Positions 1-8,105 of a stretch of DNA of 28,001 bases are shown here, one piece after another. The DNA is from Deltaproteobacteria bacterium. GTDB lineage: Bacteria; UBA10199; DSSB01. Made by a program: the position numbers and the translations under genes. Within the stretch, counting starts at the first letter, position 1, and every line of letters begins with the position of its first letter. The stretch is taken from contig JAJFLL010000230.1 in the NCBI GenBank assembly GCA_021772695.1, forward strand, positions 1 to 28,001, read 5' to 3'. The notes under the pieces were generated by a model. The model saw only the letters and a list, made by a program, of their open reading frames with translations, searched no databases and was not told where the DNA came from.

Positions 1-788
1 GGTCTGACCAAATCGACGGCCAGTTCCCAAGTTTCGGGTAATCCCACGGCTTCAATCACGATGTCGGCACCCCTACCTTCATTCAATAGAGATTTCGTCA
101 TGGCCTTTGGGTCGGGATCTTCAGTCAAACTCACCACCTCAGTGGCCCCAAGCTGTTTTAGATTCAATAATTTTTTCTTGTCGCGGGCCAATGCGACCAA
201 GGGGGTGCCGAATATTTTGGCGAGTTGAACGAATAATACCCCCATGGGGCCGGCGCCAATCAGTAAAACCGATTCACCCGGTTGCGGACTCACCCGCTCG
301 AAGGCGTGAAGCACGCAGGCCAAGGGTTCGCTCAATGCGGCAGTGGCAAAGGAAAGGTTGTCGGGAATCTTGTGCAGGTTCACTTCTACGATGGGCTCTG
401 GTACCAAAATAAAATCTGCGTAGGCCCCGTTTAAAAATAATAAATTTTCACAGAGGCTGAAATCGTTTTTTTGACAGTAAAAACATTTTTGACAGGGCGC
501 GGAGTTTCCCACGACCACCCGTTGGCCCACCTGGAATTTTTCTACGTTTTCTCCGACGGCGGCAATTGTGCCGGCCATTTCATGACCGAAAGGCGCAGGG
601 ACGCTCTTAATGAGGCGAGGATGCCCACGGCGAAAGGTTTTAAAATCGGTGCCACAGGTGGTGGCAGCGCCAATCTTGACCAGCACCTCACCCGCCGCCG
701 GGATAGGCAGGGGAACCTCGTCGAGACGAATTTTCTCGGGAGCATACCACCTTAATGACCGCATGGTTTTTGGTAGATTTGGCGTCAT
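1..788 (-). CDS. Zinc-dependent alcohol dehydrogenase family protein (C-terminus outside window)
   Basis: The reading frame is open from an ATG at 786-788 to the window edge, giving the first 262 residues of a medium-chain dehydrogenase (family usually about 340-350). The catalytic-zinc ligands are visible as Cys45 (TTCGTD) and His69-Glu70 (FGHEMAG). A structural-zinc lobe has Cys99, Cys102, Cys105 and Cys113 (CQKCFYCQ...C). The Rossmann NAD(P) motif is GAGPMG, near residue 180. The family oxidises alcohols or polyols (sorbitol, threonine, butanediol and others); the substrate cannot be told from this part. It follows the patatin gene by 32 bases on the same strand, so it is probably the third gene of the hemL run. 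No strong ribosome site is seen, only a weak AAGGA-like stretch. Confidence 0.9.
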   Translation of the reverse strand, partial: MTPNLPKTMRSLRWYAPEKIRLDEVPLPIPAAGEVLVKIGAATTCGTDFKTFRRGHPRLIKSVPAPFGHEMAGTIAAVGENVEKFQVGQRVVVGNSAPCQKCFYCQKNDFSLCENLLFLNGAYADFILVPEPIVEVNLHKIPDNLSFATAALSEPLACVLHAFERVSPQPGESVLLIGAGPMGVLFVQLAKIFGTPLVALARDKKKLLNLKQLGATEVVSLTEDPDPKAMTKSLLNEGRGADIVIEAVGLPETWELAVDLVR

Positions 789-820
789 CGGGGAATCCTT
801 AGGAGCTATGGGAGCACCTG

Positions 821-2059
821 TCAATGGGACAAGACGTCGATCAGTTCTTTGCGTTGTTTTTGTGCGTCTTGGTAGCCAAGTTCAAATAAATCTCGAATGT
901 AACGAGGGGCAAAAATGAGGTAGCTTAAAAGGTCGCTACCAGTGGTGGGGTCGATATCTAGGACCCGAACCAACATTTTTTCCAAGGCCGAAAATTTAAA
1001 AACCTTTTCGTCCCGATTGAACCATTCTAAAAAGATTTTATTGATAAATTCCGAAGGTTGAATTTCAACGGCTTTGATTTTGCGCAGCCCCCGTTGGGCA
1101 ATATCCAATTGGGAACCGTTCTTTTTCATTTTTTTATTGAGGCGGGTTAAGTAGTCTTTTCCGTAAATTTTCTCACTGGTTTCGACAATGGTATTGATGC
1201 GATCCAATTGTTCCATGTCGAATTCAATACGGTCTAAAAATAGTCCGTTCAACACTCGTCCCAACTGTTCCGGAATGGTGGGGGTGGAAGTGTCGTTTCG
1301 GCTTCTCCCCAAATATGGAGAGTTGGGGGCGTGGCGTTTTCTCAGGCCGATGACCACCAGTCGGTCGGCGCCCAATTGAATGGCTGGTGACATGGGGGTA
1401 AACAATCTGAGACCGCCGTCGGCGTAATAACTGCGTCCGATTTTTTCCGGGGGAAAGATAATGGGAATCGCTGCAGAGGCCATGATGTGTTCCACTTTGA
1501 TGGATTGAAGGTGGCAAATATAGTTTCCCCGGTAGGGGAGTCCCTTCCTTTTGCTCAAAAATAATTCATTGCGGCCGTTGGTTAGGTTGGTGACGTTGAT
1601 GGCCACGGCATCGATGGTGCCTTTTTTGATGTTTTTTTCCATCTGGGCCCAAGGGATGTTTTTCGCCAAAAACTTTTTCAAGGGGGAAGTGTCGAGAAAG
1701 GATTCAAAATGAGGCCCCCGTTTGGGGATGTGAAAGGGATTAAAAGTGAGAAAATTTCTAAGAAAGCCACCGACCGTGGATCCCAAAAAATGAGTGGTGG
1801 CCGTCATGTCGCGACGATAAATATCTTCTTGCCGCAGCTGGAACCACATGGATTTCAATCGTTCCCCTTGCTGCACGGGGTCATGGGCCATGGCCGCCAA
1901 TCCCACGGTGTTGATGGCGCCTACGCTGGTTCCTGAATAGATATCAAAATTTTGATGGGCATAGGCCTTGGGCAGAGCGGTGCGCATGTAATGAATCACC
2001 CCCGCTTCGTAAGCCCCTCTTGCTCCCCCCGCAGAAAGCACTAAGCCTAATTTGCTCAT
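821..2059 (-). CDS. Patatin-like phospholipase
   Basis: A 412-residue protein with the patatin fold. The oxyanion-hole motif GGARGAY is at residues 11-17. The nucleophile elbow is GTSVG with Ser45. The catalytic Asp is in the DGG motif at Asp214, so the Ser-Asp dyad is complete. Members hydrolyse acyl esters of phospholipids or other lipids; the actual substrate is unknown. No signal peptide or membrane segment is seen, so it is probably cytoplasmic or peripheral to the membrane. Residues beyond about 250 are a charged alpha-helical extension with no motif I recognise. It starts 15 bases after the hemL stop and is probably co-transcribed with it. There is no obvious functional link to haem synthesis. 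Confidence 0.92.
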   Translation of the reverse strand: MSKLGLVLSAGGARGAYEAGVIHYMRTALPKAYAHQNFDIYSGTSVGAINTVGLAAMAHDPVQQGERLKSMWFQLRQEDIYRRDMTATTHFLGSTVGGFLRNFLTFNPFHIPKRGPHFESFLDTSPLKKFLAKNIPWAQMEKNIKKGTIDAVAINVTNLTNGRNELFLSKRKGLPYRGNYICHLQSIKVEHIMASAAIPIIFPPEKIGRSYYADGGLRLFTPMSPAIQLGADRLVVIGLRKRHAPNSPYLGRSRNDTSTPTIPEQLGRVLNGLFLDRIEFDMEQLDRINTIVETSEKIYGKDYLTRLNKKMKKNGSQLDIAQRGLRKIKAVEIQPSEFINKIFLEWFNRDEKVFKFSALEKMLVRVLDIDPTTGSDLLSYLIFAPRYIRDLFELGYQDAQKQRKELIDVLSH

Positions 2060-2074
2060 GGGAATCCCTAAATC

Positions 2075-3370
2075 TTAAAATTGATCTTTGATGTTTTGAA
2101 AACTATCCTTCGCTGCTCGCACCGTTTTGGCGATTTCATTTTCTCCGTGAACGATCGAGACGAACCAGGCCTCAAATGGAGAAGGCGGTAAGTATATACC
2201 TCGCGCCAACATTTCATGAAAGAAAGCCTTATATAAATTTTTACGGGTCTTCATTACGTCGCCCAACCCCGTTACCACCTGATCGGAAAAAAAGAGGGAA
2301 AGCATACCGCAGACATGGGGGATTTGCACAGGTATTCCCGCCTTTCGTGCGGCCTCAGTAAGTCCCAGGGCCAATCTGGAGGTTTTTTGATTCAATTTCA
2401 CATAAAAACTCTTGGTCCCTAACTTCTTCAAGGTGGCTAGGCCTGCTGCCATGGCCAAGGGATTTCCCGAGAGGGTCCCTGCCTGATACACTCCTCCGAC
2501 TGGACTTAGACATTGCATGATTTTTTTTGGGCCACCAAAGGCGCCCACTGGAAGGCCTCCACCGATAATCTTTCCCAATGTGGTCAAGTCAGGTTTGACA
2601 CCATACAGGCCTTGAGCACCGCTGGAGTGTACCCTAAACCCCGTCATGACCTCGTCAAATATCAGCAGTGCCCCGTTTACCCGACAAAGTTTTTTTAATC
2701 CCCGTAAAAATCCAGGTCTCGGTAAAACCACCCCCATGTTTCCGGCAATGGGTTCCACAATGATGGCTGCAAGGTCTTTGCGATGTTTTCGAACGAGGCG
2801 CTCCGTCGCTGCTAAATCATTGTAGGGTGCGATAAGGGTATGTTGTGTGAAGGCGGCGGGAACCCCGAGACTATCGGGAGCACCGTGGGTTAGTGCGCCG
2901 GACCCTGCTTTCACCAAGAGGGCGTCGGAGTGGCCATGGTAGCAGCCTGCGAATTTTAAGATCTTATTTCGTTTCGTGAATCCCCGTGCGACGCGGAGTG
3001 CGGCCATCACGGCTTCGGTACCACTATTGACCAATCTGATTTGTTGCATACTGGGCATGCGGGACAAAACTAATTCGGCCATGTCGACTTCGGCTACGGT
3101 AGGGGCACCGAAGCTACTGGATTTCTCTACGGCATCTTTTAAGGGAGTAACCACATGTGGGTTGGCATGTCCGAGGATCATCGGTCCCCATGAACCCACA
3201 TAATCGATATATTGGTTGGAATCGATGTCTTCTAAATAAGCACCGCGACCGCGGGCCATGAATATGGGATCGCCTCCTACTGAGCCAAAAGCTCTTACGG
3301 GGCTATTGACCCCGCCAGGCATGAATTGACGCGCCTTTGCGAATTGTCGTTTCGAATGGGCCCTTGGCAT
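2075..3370 (-). CDS. hemL: Glutamate-1-semialdehyde 2,1-aminomutase
   Basis: Converts glutamate-1-semialdehyde to 5-aminolevulinate, the C5 route into haem and other tetrapyrroles, using pyridoxal phosphate in the cytoplasm. Near-diagnostic stretches run through the protein: PGGVNSPVRAF near the N-terminus, YVGSWGPMILGH, VNSGTEAVMAA, CYHGHSDALLVKAGSG, IFDEVMTGFR, the PLP lysine in LGKIIGGGLPVGAFGG, and YQAGTLSGNPLAMAAG. From the ATG at 3370 it is 431 residues, the family length. Upstream in-frame ATGs exist at 3379 and 3433. I prefer 3370 because AGGA lies about 9 bases before it, whereas 3433 has no ribosome site and would add 21 unmatched residues. It heads a minus-strand run with the patatin and dehydrogenase genes. 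Confidence 0.96.
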   Translation of the reverse strand: MPRAHSKRQFAKARQFMPGGVNSPVRAFGSVGGDPIFMARGRGAYLEDIDSNQYIDYVGSWGPMILGHANPHVVTPLKDAVEKSSSFGAPTVAEVDMAELVLSRMPSMQQIRLVNSGTEAVMAALRVARGFTKRNKILKFAGCYHGHSDALLVKAGSGALTHGAPDSLGVPAAFTQHTLIAPYNDLAATERLVRKHRKDLAAIIVEPIAGNMGVVLPRPGFLRGLKKLCRVNGALLIFDEVMTGFRVHSSGAQGLYGVKPDLTTLGKIIGGGLPVGAFGGPKKIMQCLSPVGGVYQAGTLSGNPLAMAAGLATLKKLGTKSFYVKLNQKTSRLALGLTEAARKAGIPVQIPHVCGMLSLFFSDQVVTGLGDVMKTRKNLYKAFFHEMLARGIYLPPSPFEAWFVSIVHGENEIAKTVRAAKDSFQNIKDQF

Positions 3371-3432
3371 GGGGTGCATTCCTAGCGTCAAGGTCTCAGC
3401 ATTGTCAATTCCAAGGCCAGGACAGCTTTTCA

Positions 3433-3461
3433 TTGACAGTCTAGGTCCCCATCATTAGGAT
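3433..3461 (+). promoter_or_regulatory. Sigma70-type promoter for the Big-domain/phosphorylase genes
   Basis: A perfect -35 box TTGACA (3433-3438) is followed by a 17-base spacer and TAGGAT (3456-3461), which keeps the key T, A, A and T of the -10 box. Transcription would begin near 3468, about 29 bases before the TTG start at 3497. Assigned by eye. Confidence 0.6.
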
Positions 3462-3496
3462 CCACCGCCGAACGAGTTTTTTATAAGGAGGCGCCC

Positions 3497-3910
3497 TTGC
3501 AAGCCCGCGTCATAGGTTTTTTATTTTTAATTGCCCTGCTTCCCTTCACCTTTGGACCATCCTGTGCTGGTGACGATGTTCCGCTGATCGCTGTGGAACT
3601 GAACCCGCTATGTGTTCAAGATTATTCACCGGGACAACAACAACAGTTTAATGCCTGCATTTTCATCAACGGGGTGAAACAACCCGGTTTTGAAAATAGT
3701 TCGGTAACTTGGTCGATTTTGGATGGCGACGTGAATGGTAGCATTACCCAAGGCGGCCTCTATACGGCTCCCAATACGACTCCTCCGCCAGCGCCGCAAA
3801 TCACCATCATTGCTACTAGCAAAGAAGATTCCCAAAAACAGGGACAAGCCACGGTGATTTTTACGGGTGAAGGCACCTGTGAGACCACCCAAACCGCCGA
3901 ATGCCTATAG
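3497..3910 (+). CDS. Small exported protein with a bacterial Ig-like (Big) fold
   Basis: 137 residues, starting at TTG. The start is supported by AAGGAG at 3485-3490, six bases upstream. Residues 1-24 form a signal peptide with a hydrophobic core (IGFLFLIALLPFTF); a cysteine follows in GPSC, but this is a poor lipobox, so secreted versus lipid-anchored is uncertain. The body resembles one Big-type module: VTWSILDGD, then ITQGGLYTAPNT, then ATVIF, as in bacterial surface-adhesion modules. Four cysteines beyond the signal peptide may form disulfides. Normally such modules sit in long proteins, so a lone copy is unusual. Its last 10 bases overlap the start of the phosphorylase gene, implying translational coupling. 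Function unknown. Confidence 0.8.
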   Translation: MQARVIGFLFLIALLPFTFGPSCAGDDVPLIAVELNPLCVQDYSPGQQQQFNACIFINGVKQPGFENSSVTWSILDGDVNGSITQGGLYTAPNTTPPPAPQITIIATSKEDSQKQGQATVIFTGEGTCETTQTAECL

Positions 3911-4668
3911 ATCCCCTCTGGGCCGTAGTATTGGCCCTGCCCCATGAAGCCAAGGCCCTGTTGCCTGATTTAAAGATCCAGGCAGAAACTCGTTATCACG
4001 CCAGTAAACTCTACGAAGGTCGGTACCAAGATAAACCCCTATTGTTGCTACAAACGGGGATGGGACCCAAAAACGCCAGGCGTGCGGTCGAATTTCTATT
4101 AGCGCACCACCCGGTCACTCACGTGGTGATCACGGGATATTGTGGTGGCTTGGTACCTGGGCTCAAAACCGGAAGCGCCATTTGGGCCACCAAACTAATT
4201 TCCCAGAAATCCGGTCTTGACCCCATCGAACCCCATATTAATGGTGAGGATACCTTGCAGTCCGGGCTTCGCGACCAAGGCCTCGACCTTCATTTAGGAC
4301 CCCTGGTGGAAGTCGCAAAACCGGTTTTAGACTTGGAGGGAAAACAGGGACTCTTCCGCCAATTTGGCGCTGTAGGGGTAGATATGGAGAGTTTTTCCGT
4401 ACTTAATGCCCTGAAAGAGCAAAAAAATATTGCTTCGCTCATCCTGCGTTTTGTCGTAGACCCCTTGGAGGAGAATCTGGTGGATACGGAGGCCTTTATG
4501 GATGAACAGAGTGGCCTTCGACCTTGGAAGCTGCTTAAGGAGACCTTCCGCAACCCCAAACTTTTGATTGATCTACCCCAACTGGACCGCTTAGCCAAAG
4601 GGGCGAGGCGACAGTTAAAAAAAGCCCTGAGATTTGTCTTAACGCAAAATCCGGGGCCTGGGGCTTAA
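3901..4668 (+). CDS. Nucleoside phosphorylase / MTA-SAH nucleosidase family protein
   Basis: 255 residues of the PNP_UDP_1 fold. Visible landmarks are the N-terminal strand VVLALPHEAKALLPDL, the phosphate/ribose loop region LLLQTGMGPKNARRAVEFLL, VVITGYCGGLVPGLKTG, and the ribose-binding motif GAVGVDMES. Family members cleave the N-glycosidic bond of nucleosides such as methylthioadenosine or adenosylhomocysteine, or act in hopanoid side-chain formation. The base-recognising Asp region (VVDPLEE) is not the classical SDxA of MtnN, so the substrate is uncertain. It is cytoplasmic, with no signal peptide. The ATG at 3901 lies inside the preceding gene (10-base overlap), and the following lipoprotein starts 19 bases after its stop. 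Confidence 0.82.
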   Translation: MPIDPLWAVVLALPHEAKALLPDLKIQAETRYHASKLYEGRYQDKPLLLLQTGMGPKNARRAVEFLLAHHPVTHVVITGYCGGLVPGLKTGSAIWATKLISQKSGLDPIEPHINGEDTLQSGLRDQGLDLHLGPLVEVAKPVLDLEGKQGLFRQFGAVGVDMESFSVLNALKEQKNIASLILRFVVDPLEENLVDTEAFMDEQSGLRPWKLLKETFRNPKLLIDLPQLDRLAKGARRQLKKALRFVLTQNPGPGA

Positions 4669-4687
4669 CCCTTTGGAGGCAATAGAT

Positions 4688-5767
4688 ATGCTTAGAAAAT
4701 TCCCAACCCATACATTTCGAATGGTAGGGATGGCACTGGCCGTCACTTTCCTTTTGGCCGGCTGTGGCAAAGGCTGCGGTAAAGAAGGGGGAGCCCCTTC
4801 GGCAAAATCTTCCACATTAGCCTTGATTCCGGCAGGCAATAATATCCTGGTGGGGATCAATCTGAAAAAACTTCAAGCGTCTTCCCTGGGAGCAAAAATT
4901 AAAGATAAGATTCCGCCTGAGATGGCCCCCTTTGTCGATAGTATCGAAGGGATCACTATTGCATTGTCGGTTAAGGGCATGGGGCAAGAGCCGGAAGGCG
5001 CCGTTGCCATTGTGGAAGGCAAGCTCGATCCCGCTAAACTTCTTGCTCAAATGACCGAACAGGCAAAAAAAGACGGCGGTGATGTTAGTAATGAAGAATA
5101 CGAGGGCGTGAAGATTTATTCTGGCCCCAAAGATCCAGATGTTGGCATGGCCTTTGTTGAAGACGTCGCCGTTGTTGGAAAGAAACCTACGGTAAAGCAG
5201 GTCATTGATCTGAGTAAGAAAAAAGGATCTTCCATTGAAAGCAATACTAATTTGATGGGTCTGTTAAAAGGTGTCGACAGTTCAAAAATGCTGTGGGCGG
5301 TAGCCATCGTACCTGAAGGTGCGATCCCCGGTGGCAGTGGTGGCCCGGGTAATCCCATGGGAGCCCTTTCGAATATCAAGGCCATCGATCTAGCCATGGA
5401 TATGTCAGAAAAGTTGACTTTAGATCTGGGTGTCATCGCAGGTACAGCCGAAGATGCCAAACAAATGGAGAACATGGCCAACTCCTATAAGACCCTTTTT
5501 GGTGCTTCCTTGGCACAAAAAGAACCCAAATTGGGTGAGGTGCTAAGCAACCTGAAGGTCTCTTCCAACGGAGAACGGGTGGCCTTGGCCATTGAAGTTG
5601 ATCAAAGTACGGTAGATGAGCTTACCCAGAAAGCTGCAGGCGGTGCCATGGCACCCCCGGGTCCAGATACTGAGGACGGCGCACCTATGGAAGGTAGTGG
5701 CGATGAATTGCCTCATGCCATGGACCATGGTGAAGACCATGCAGAGCCAGAGACTGCGACTCCCTAA
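4688..5767 (+). CDS. Unknown lipoprotein with acidic, His-containing tail
   Basis: 359 residues from the ATG at 4688, which is preceded by GGAGG at 4675-4679; an in-frame TTG at 4673 is part of that ribosome site. A type II signal peptide ends at LLAGC with Cys26 as the lipidation site. The mature protein begins with a Gly/Lys linker, then repeats of the form LALIPAGNNILVGINLKKL ... IALSVKG, as in poorly described DUF3352-like envelope proteins that begin with a similar phrase. The C-terminal 40 residues are rich in Asp, Glu and His (HAMDHGEDHAE) and could bind metal. I do not recognise a function. It is the third gene in the plus-strand run and ends at a strong terminator. Confidence 0.85.
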   Translation: MLRKFPTHTFRMVGMALAVTFLLAGCGKGCGKEGGAPSAKSSTLALIPAGNNILVGINLKKLQASSLGAKIKDKIPPEMAPFVDSIEGITIALSVKGMGQEPEGAVAIVEGKLDPAKLLAQMTEQAKKDGGDVSNEEYEGVKIYSGPKDPDVGMAFVEDVAVVGKKPTVKQVIDLSKKKGSSIESNTNLMGLLKGVDSSKMLWAVAIVPEGAIPGGSGGPGNPMGALSNIKAIDLAMDMSEKLTLDLGVIAGTAEDAKQMENMANSYKTLFGASLAQKEPKLGEVLSNLKVSSNGERVALAIEVDQSTVDELTQKAAGGAMAPPGPDTEDGAPMEGSGDELPHAMDHGEDHAEPETATP

Positions 5768-5791
5768 GCGTTGCAAAAGCAAATACTTTTG

Positions 5792-5820
5792 AAAGGCCCC
5801 CTTAAGGGGCCTTTTTTTTT
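5792..5820 (+). terminator. Rho-independent terminator
   Basis: The stem AAGGCCCC (5793-5800) pairs with GGGGCCTT (5806-5813) around a five-base loop and is followed by an unbroken T run to 5820. It ends the plus-strand unit of the three genes from 3497. Confidence 0.92.
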
Positions 5821-5937
5821 ACTTGTTTCGTGACCTGATCTTGCAGAAACTTCTGCCGTGTATGGTGCCAAAAGGGCATTTTGCACAAGCAAGGTCTATG
5901 CTATGAAAATAGGAATTGGTTCAAAGGAGAATTCACC

Positions 5938-6837
5938 ATGGGCAAACGCGTTTTTTTGTTTCTAGGGGTCAATATCTTGGTGGTCATCACCATTTCTTTG
6001 ATCATGAGTGCCTTTGGCATTCGTCCCTACCTCACTCAGTATGGACTCGATTACAAATCCCTGGCGATTTTTTGCCTGCTTTGGGGAATGGGTGGGGCGT
6101 TTATTTCGCTAGGGCTCTCCCGAATCATGGCCAAGTTCGCCATGAAGGTTCAAGTGATTGACCCTCAGACCCGTGATCCCCAATTGCAATCTTTGGTCAA
6201 TACCATTTCCCGTTTGGCACGAGGGGCCCAGATCCCCATGCCCCAAGTGGGCATCTATCAATCTCCCGAATTAAACGCCTTCGCCACCGGACCGACCAAG
6301 AAACGATCTTTGGTGGCCGTCTCTACCGGCCTATTGCAAAAAATGAAAACCGAAGAGGTAGAAGGGGTGCTGGGTCACGAAATCACCCACATCGCCAATG
6401 GTGACATGGTGACCATGACCTTATTACAAGGAGTCGTGAATGCCTTTGTCATGTTTTTGAGTCGGGTCATCGCCTATGCCATCGCCTCTGCCCTGCGAGA
6501 TTCCGATCGAGGTGGCCGAGGCATTTCTTACGGTATTTATTTTTTGGTATCGATTGTTTTAGAAATTGTCTTCATGATTTTTGGCTCCATGGTAGTGGCA
6601 TGGTTCAGTCGTTATCGAGAATACCGTGCCGATGCCGGTGGAGCTCGCTTGGCGGGGCGGGGTTCCATGATCGGAGCCCTACAAGCCTTGCAACGTAATT
6701 ATGAGATTGAAGATCCTCGTTCCCAACCTGCCTTTCAAAATTTAAAGATTTCCAGTCATCCCAAAGGTTGGAAGCGTCTCTTTGCCTCCCATCCTCCACT
6801 AGGTGAACGCATCGCTCGCTTGCAGAGTTTTTCTTAG
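5938..6837 (+). CDS. htpX: Membrane zinc metalloprotease HtpX
   Basis: 299 residues from the ATG at 5938, with AAGGAG at 5924-5929. M48B family protease that degrades misfolded inner-membrane proteins. The zinc motif is HEITH (His147, Glu148, His151); the third ligand is probably Glu228 in SRYREYRADAGGARLAG. Two transmembrane helices lie near residues 4-25 and 40-60, and two more flank residues 160-215, the usual HtpX layout. NAFATGP, just before the active site, is also family-typical. The gene stands alone between a terminator and the convergent msrA gene. In other bacteria htpX responds to envelope or heat stress; no such operator is recognisable here. Confidence 0.95.
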   Translation: MGKRVFLFLGVNILVVITISLIMSAFGIRPYLTQYGLDYKSLAIFCLLWGMGGAFISLGLSRIMAKFAMKVQVIDPQTRDPQLQSLVNTISRLARGAQIPMPQVGIYQSPELNAFATGPTKKRSLVAVSTGLLQKMKTEEVEGVLGHEITHIANGDMVTMTLLQGVVNAFVMFLSRVIAYAIASALRDSDRGGRGISYGIYFLVSIVLEIVFMIFGSMVVAWFSRYREYRADAGGARLAGRGSMIGALQALQRNYEIEDPRSQPAFQNLKISSHPKGWKRLFASHPPLGERIARLQSFS

Positions 6838-6851
6838 AGCAGGTGGGTTTA

Positions 6852-7505
6852 TTAAGAACCAAATTTTTTTAATTCGCCCCAGATTTTTTTGAAGAAGGAA
6901 TCACGGCCAGAATTCTGGTGGTACATCTTATACCTCAGGGGATTTTTTCGAAAATAGCTTTGGTGGTAGTCTTCGGCAGGGTAAAAATTCTTATAGGGTT
7001 GAATGGGGGTGAGGATAGCTTGTTGAAAACGTCCGCTTTTTTCCAGGGCTGCTTTGGATTTTTCAGCGACCGACCTTTGAGAGGCGTCATGGTAATAGAT
7101 GATGGCCTGGTATTGGGGACCACGATCCACGAATTGGCCCCCGGCATCGGTAGGATTGATTTGCCGCCAATAAACTTCAAGCAAGTCATCGAAGCTGATT
7201 CGTTTGTTATCAAAAACGATCCTCACCGTCTCCACATAACCTGAGTTTCCTGATGCCACTTCTTCGTATTTGGGATTGGGTTTATCTCCACCGGCGTATC
7301 CCGAAGTGACTGATACCACCCCTGGCAATTCCTTAAAGGCGGCTTCAATGCACCAAAAACACCCACCGGCGAGGGTGGCGGTATCTTGAGTCGATGGGGG
7401 CGCTACTGGTGCAGCTTCCCTATCATTTTGGCTCCATAAATAAGATGCGGTGCCAAGGGTTCCCACTAGAATTAATACGACGGTGAAATAGCGAAATATT
7501 TTCAT
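6852..7505 (-). CDS. msrA: Peptide-methionine (S)-S-oxide reductase, membrane-anchored or periplasmic
   Basis: Reduces methionine-S-sulfoxide in oxidised proteins. The catalytic motif GGCFWC has Cys49 as nucleophile and is followed by GYAGGDKPNPKYEEVASGNSG-type residues, the DAGGQFVDRGPQY region and a PAEDYHQSY segment, all family hallmarks. Unlike cytoplasmic MsrA, it begins with a hydrophobic segment (residues 6-23) and a Pro-rich linker, so it should work outside the cytoplasm. The ATG at 7505 is preferred to the one at 7520 because GAGGA sits 8 bases upstream. This gives 217 residues. It follows the YggU gene by 19 bases and converges with htpX, leaving 14 bases between stops. Confidence 0.95.
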   Translation of the reverse strand: MKIFRYFTVVLILVGTLGTASYLWSQNDREAAPVAPPSTQDTATLAGGCFWCIEAAFKELPGVVSVTSGYAGGDKPNPKYEEVASGNSGYVETVRIVFDNKRISFDDLLEVYWRQINPTDAGGQFVDRGPQYQAIIYYHDASQRSVAEKSKAALEKSGRFQQAILTPIQPYKNFYPAEDYHQSYFRKNPLRYKMYHQNSGRDSFFKKIWGELKKFGS

Positions 7506-7524
7506 GAGACTCGTCCTCATAGCT

Positions 7525-7773
7525 TCATACGGCTGAGGAAGAATTTTGGATGACTTTAACCCACTTATGCTGACTTGTTTCGCCGCTGATCAATTGAATA
7601 GAGGTCCTTTTGACCTGAAAGTAGTCCGCAAGTAGAGCGATCAGGGCCTGGTTGGCTTTGCCATCAACGGGTGGTGCCGTAAGTTTCACCTTCAATTCAT
7701 TTTTTCCTAAGACCTGAACTTCATTTTTAGAAGCCCTGGGTATGACTTTGATACGATATTTCATAATAGTCAT
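7525..7773 (-). CDS. DUF167 / YggU family protein
   Basis: 82 residues, a typical length for UPF0235/YggU, a small cytoplasmic alpha/beta family of unknown role. The diagnostic core is KLTAPPVDGKANQALIALLADYF, with the preceding KVIPRASKNEV strand and a following IQLISGETSQHKWVKV. A second in-frame ATG at 7764 (MKYRIKV) could be the real start; neither has a clear ribosome site. It is just upstream of msrA and probably shares its transcript. The hairpin at 7794-7838 separates it from the DUF1328 gene. Confidence 0.85.
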   Translation of the reverse strand: MTIMKYRIKVIPRASKNEVQVLGKNELKVKLTAPPVDGKANQALIALLADYFQVKRTSIQLISGETSQHKWVKVIQNSSSAV

Positions 7774-7785
7774 GATCGTGGATGG

Positions 7786-7838
7786 TATAAAAATTCCCCC
7801 ATTCTACCTGACTATAGAAAGAAAGGAAAATGGGGGAA
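7786..7838 (-). terminator. Rho-independent terminator downstream of the DUF1328 gene
   Basis: TTCCCCCATT (7794-7803) pairs perfectly with AATGGGGGAA (7829-7838) around a 25-base loop. Read on the minus strand, the stem is followed by TTTTTATACC, a usable U tract. It would stop transcripts coming from the csbD/DUF1328 genes before yggU. Confidence 0.75.
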
Positions 7839-7875
7839 AAGGAAAATCTGAATCAAACTAGGGATATTGCCAATC

Positions 7876-8046
7876 CTAGGGAGACTTGCCTCTTATGGCA
7901 CGACTAATGGCAGCAATAATGATCAATACCAAAAAGACAAAGAACAAGATTTTGGCAATGGATGCAAAGCCTGCGGCAACTCCGGTGAAGCCTAGTACAC
8001 CGAACACAATGGCAAGCACGACAAAGGTTAAAACCCATCCAAGCAT
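7876..8046 (-). CDS. DUF1328 (YtjA-like) small membrane protein
   Basis: 56 residues, starting MLGWVLTFVVLAIVFGVLGF and ending AISRAIRGKSP. Two hydrophobic segments (about residues 3-22 and 30-48) are joined by GFTGVAAGFASIAK, the signature of the DUF1328 family of two-helix inner-membrane peptides, often induced by stress. A textbook ribosome site, AGGAGGT, lies just before the ATG at 8044-8046. The gene follows the csbD-like gene on the same strand by 59 bases. Pairing of DUF1328 and CsbD genes is common in proteobacteria. Molecular function is unknown. Confidence 0.92.
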   Translation of the reverse strand: MLGWVLTFVVLAIVFGVLGFTGVAAGFASIAKILFFVFLVLIIIAAISRAIRGKSP

Positions 8047-8069
8047 GTTACCTCCTAGGTTAGAAAGAT

Positions 8070-8090
8070 AGTCTCAGATCCCTAGAGACT
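8070..8090 (-). other. Intercistronic hairpin between csbD-like and DUF1328 genes
   Basis: AGTCTC (8070-8075) and GAGACT (8085-8090) are a perfect 6-bp inverted repeat around nine bases. No long T run follows on either strand, so it is more likely a processing or stability element than a full terminator. Confidence 0.4.
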
Positions 8091-8105
8091 TAGGCAATTA
8101 AGCCC

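Noticed and set aside
3377..3433. Earlier in-frame starts of hemL at 3379 and 3433
   Set aside because: The extra residues do not match the family and the ribosome-site spacing favours 3370, although 3379 cannot be fully excluded.
6838..6862. GGTT/AACC mini-hairpin with T run between htpX and msrA
   Set aside because: Four-base stem is too weak to call a terminator; the T run is part of the msrA coding end.
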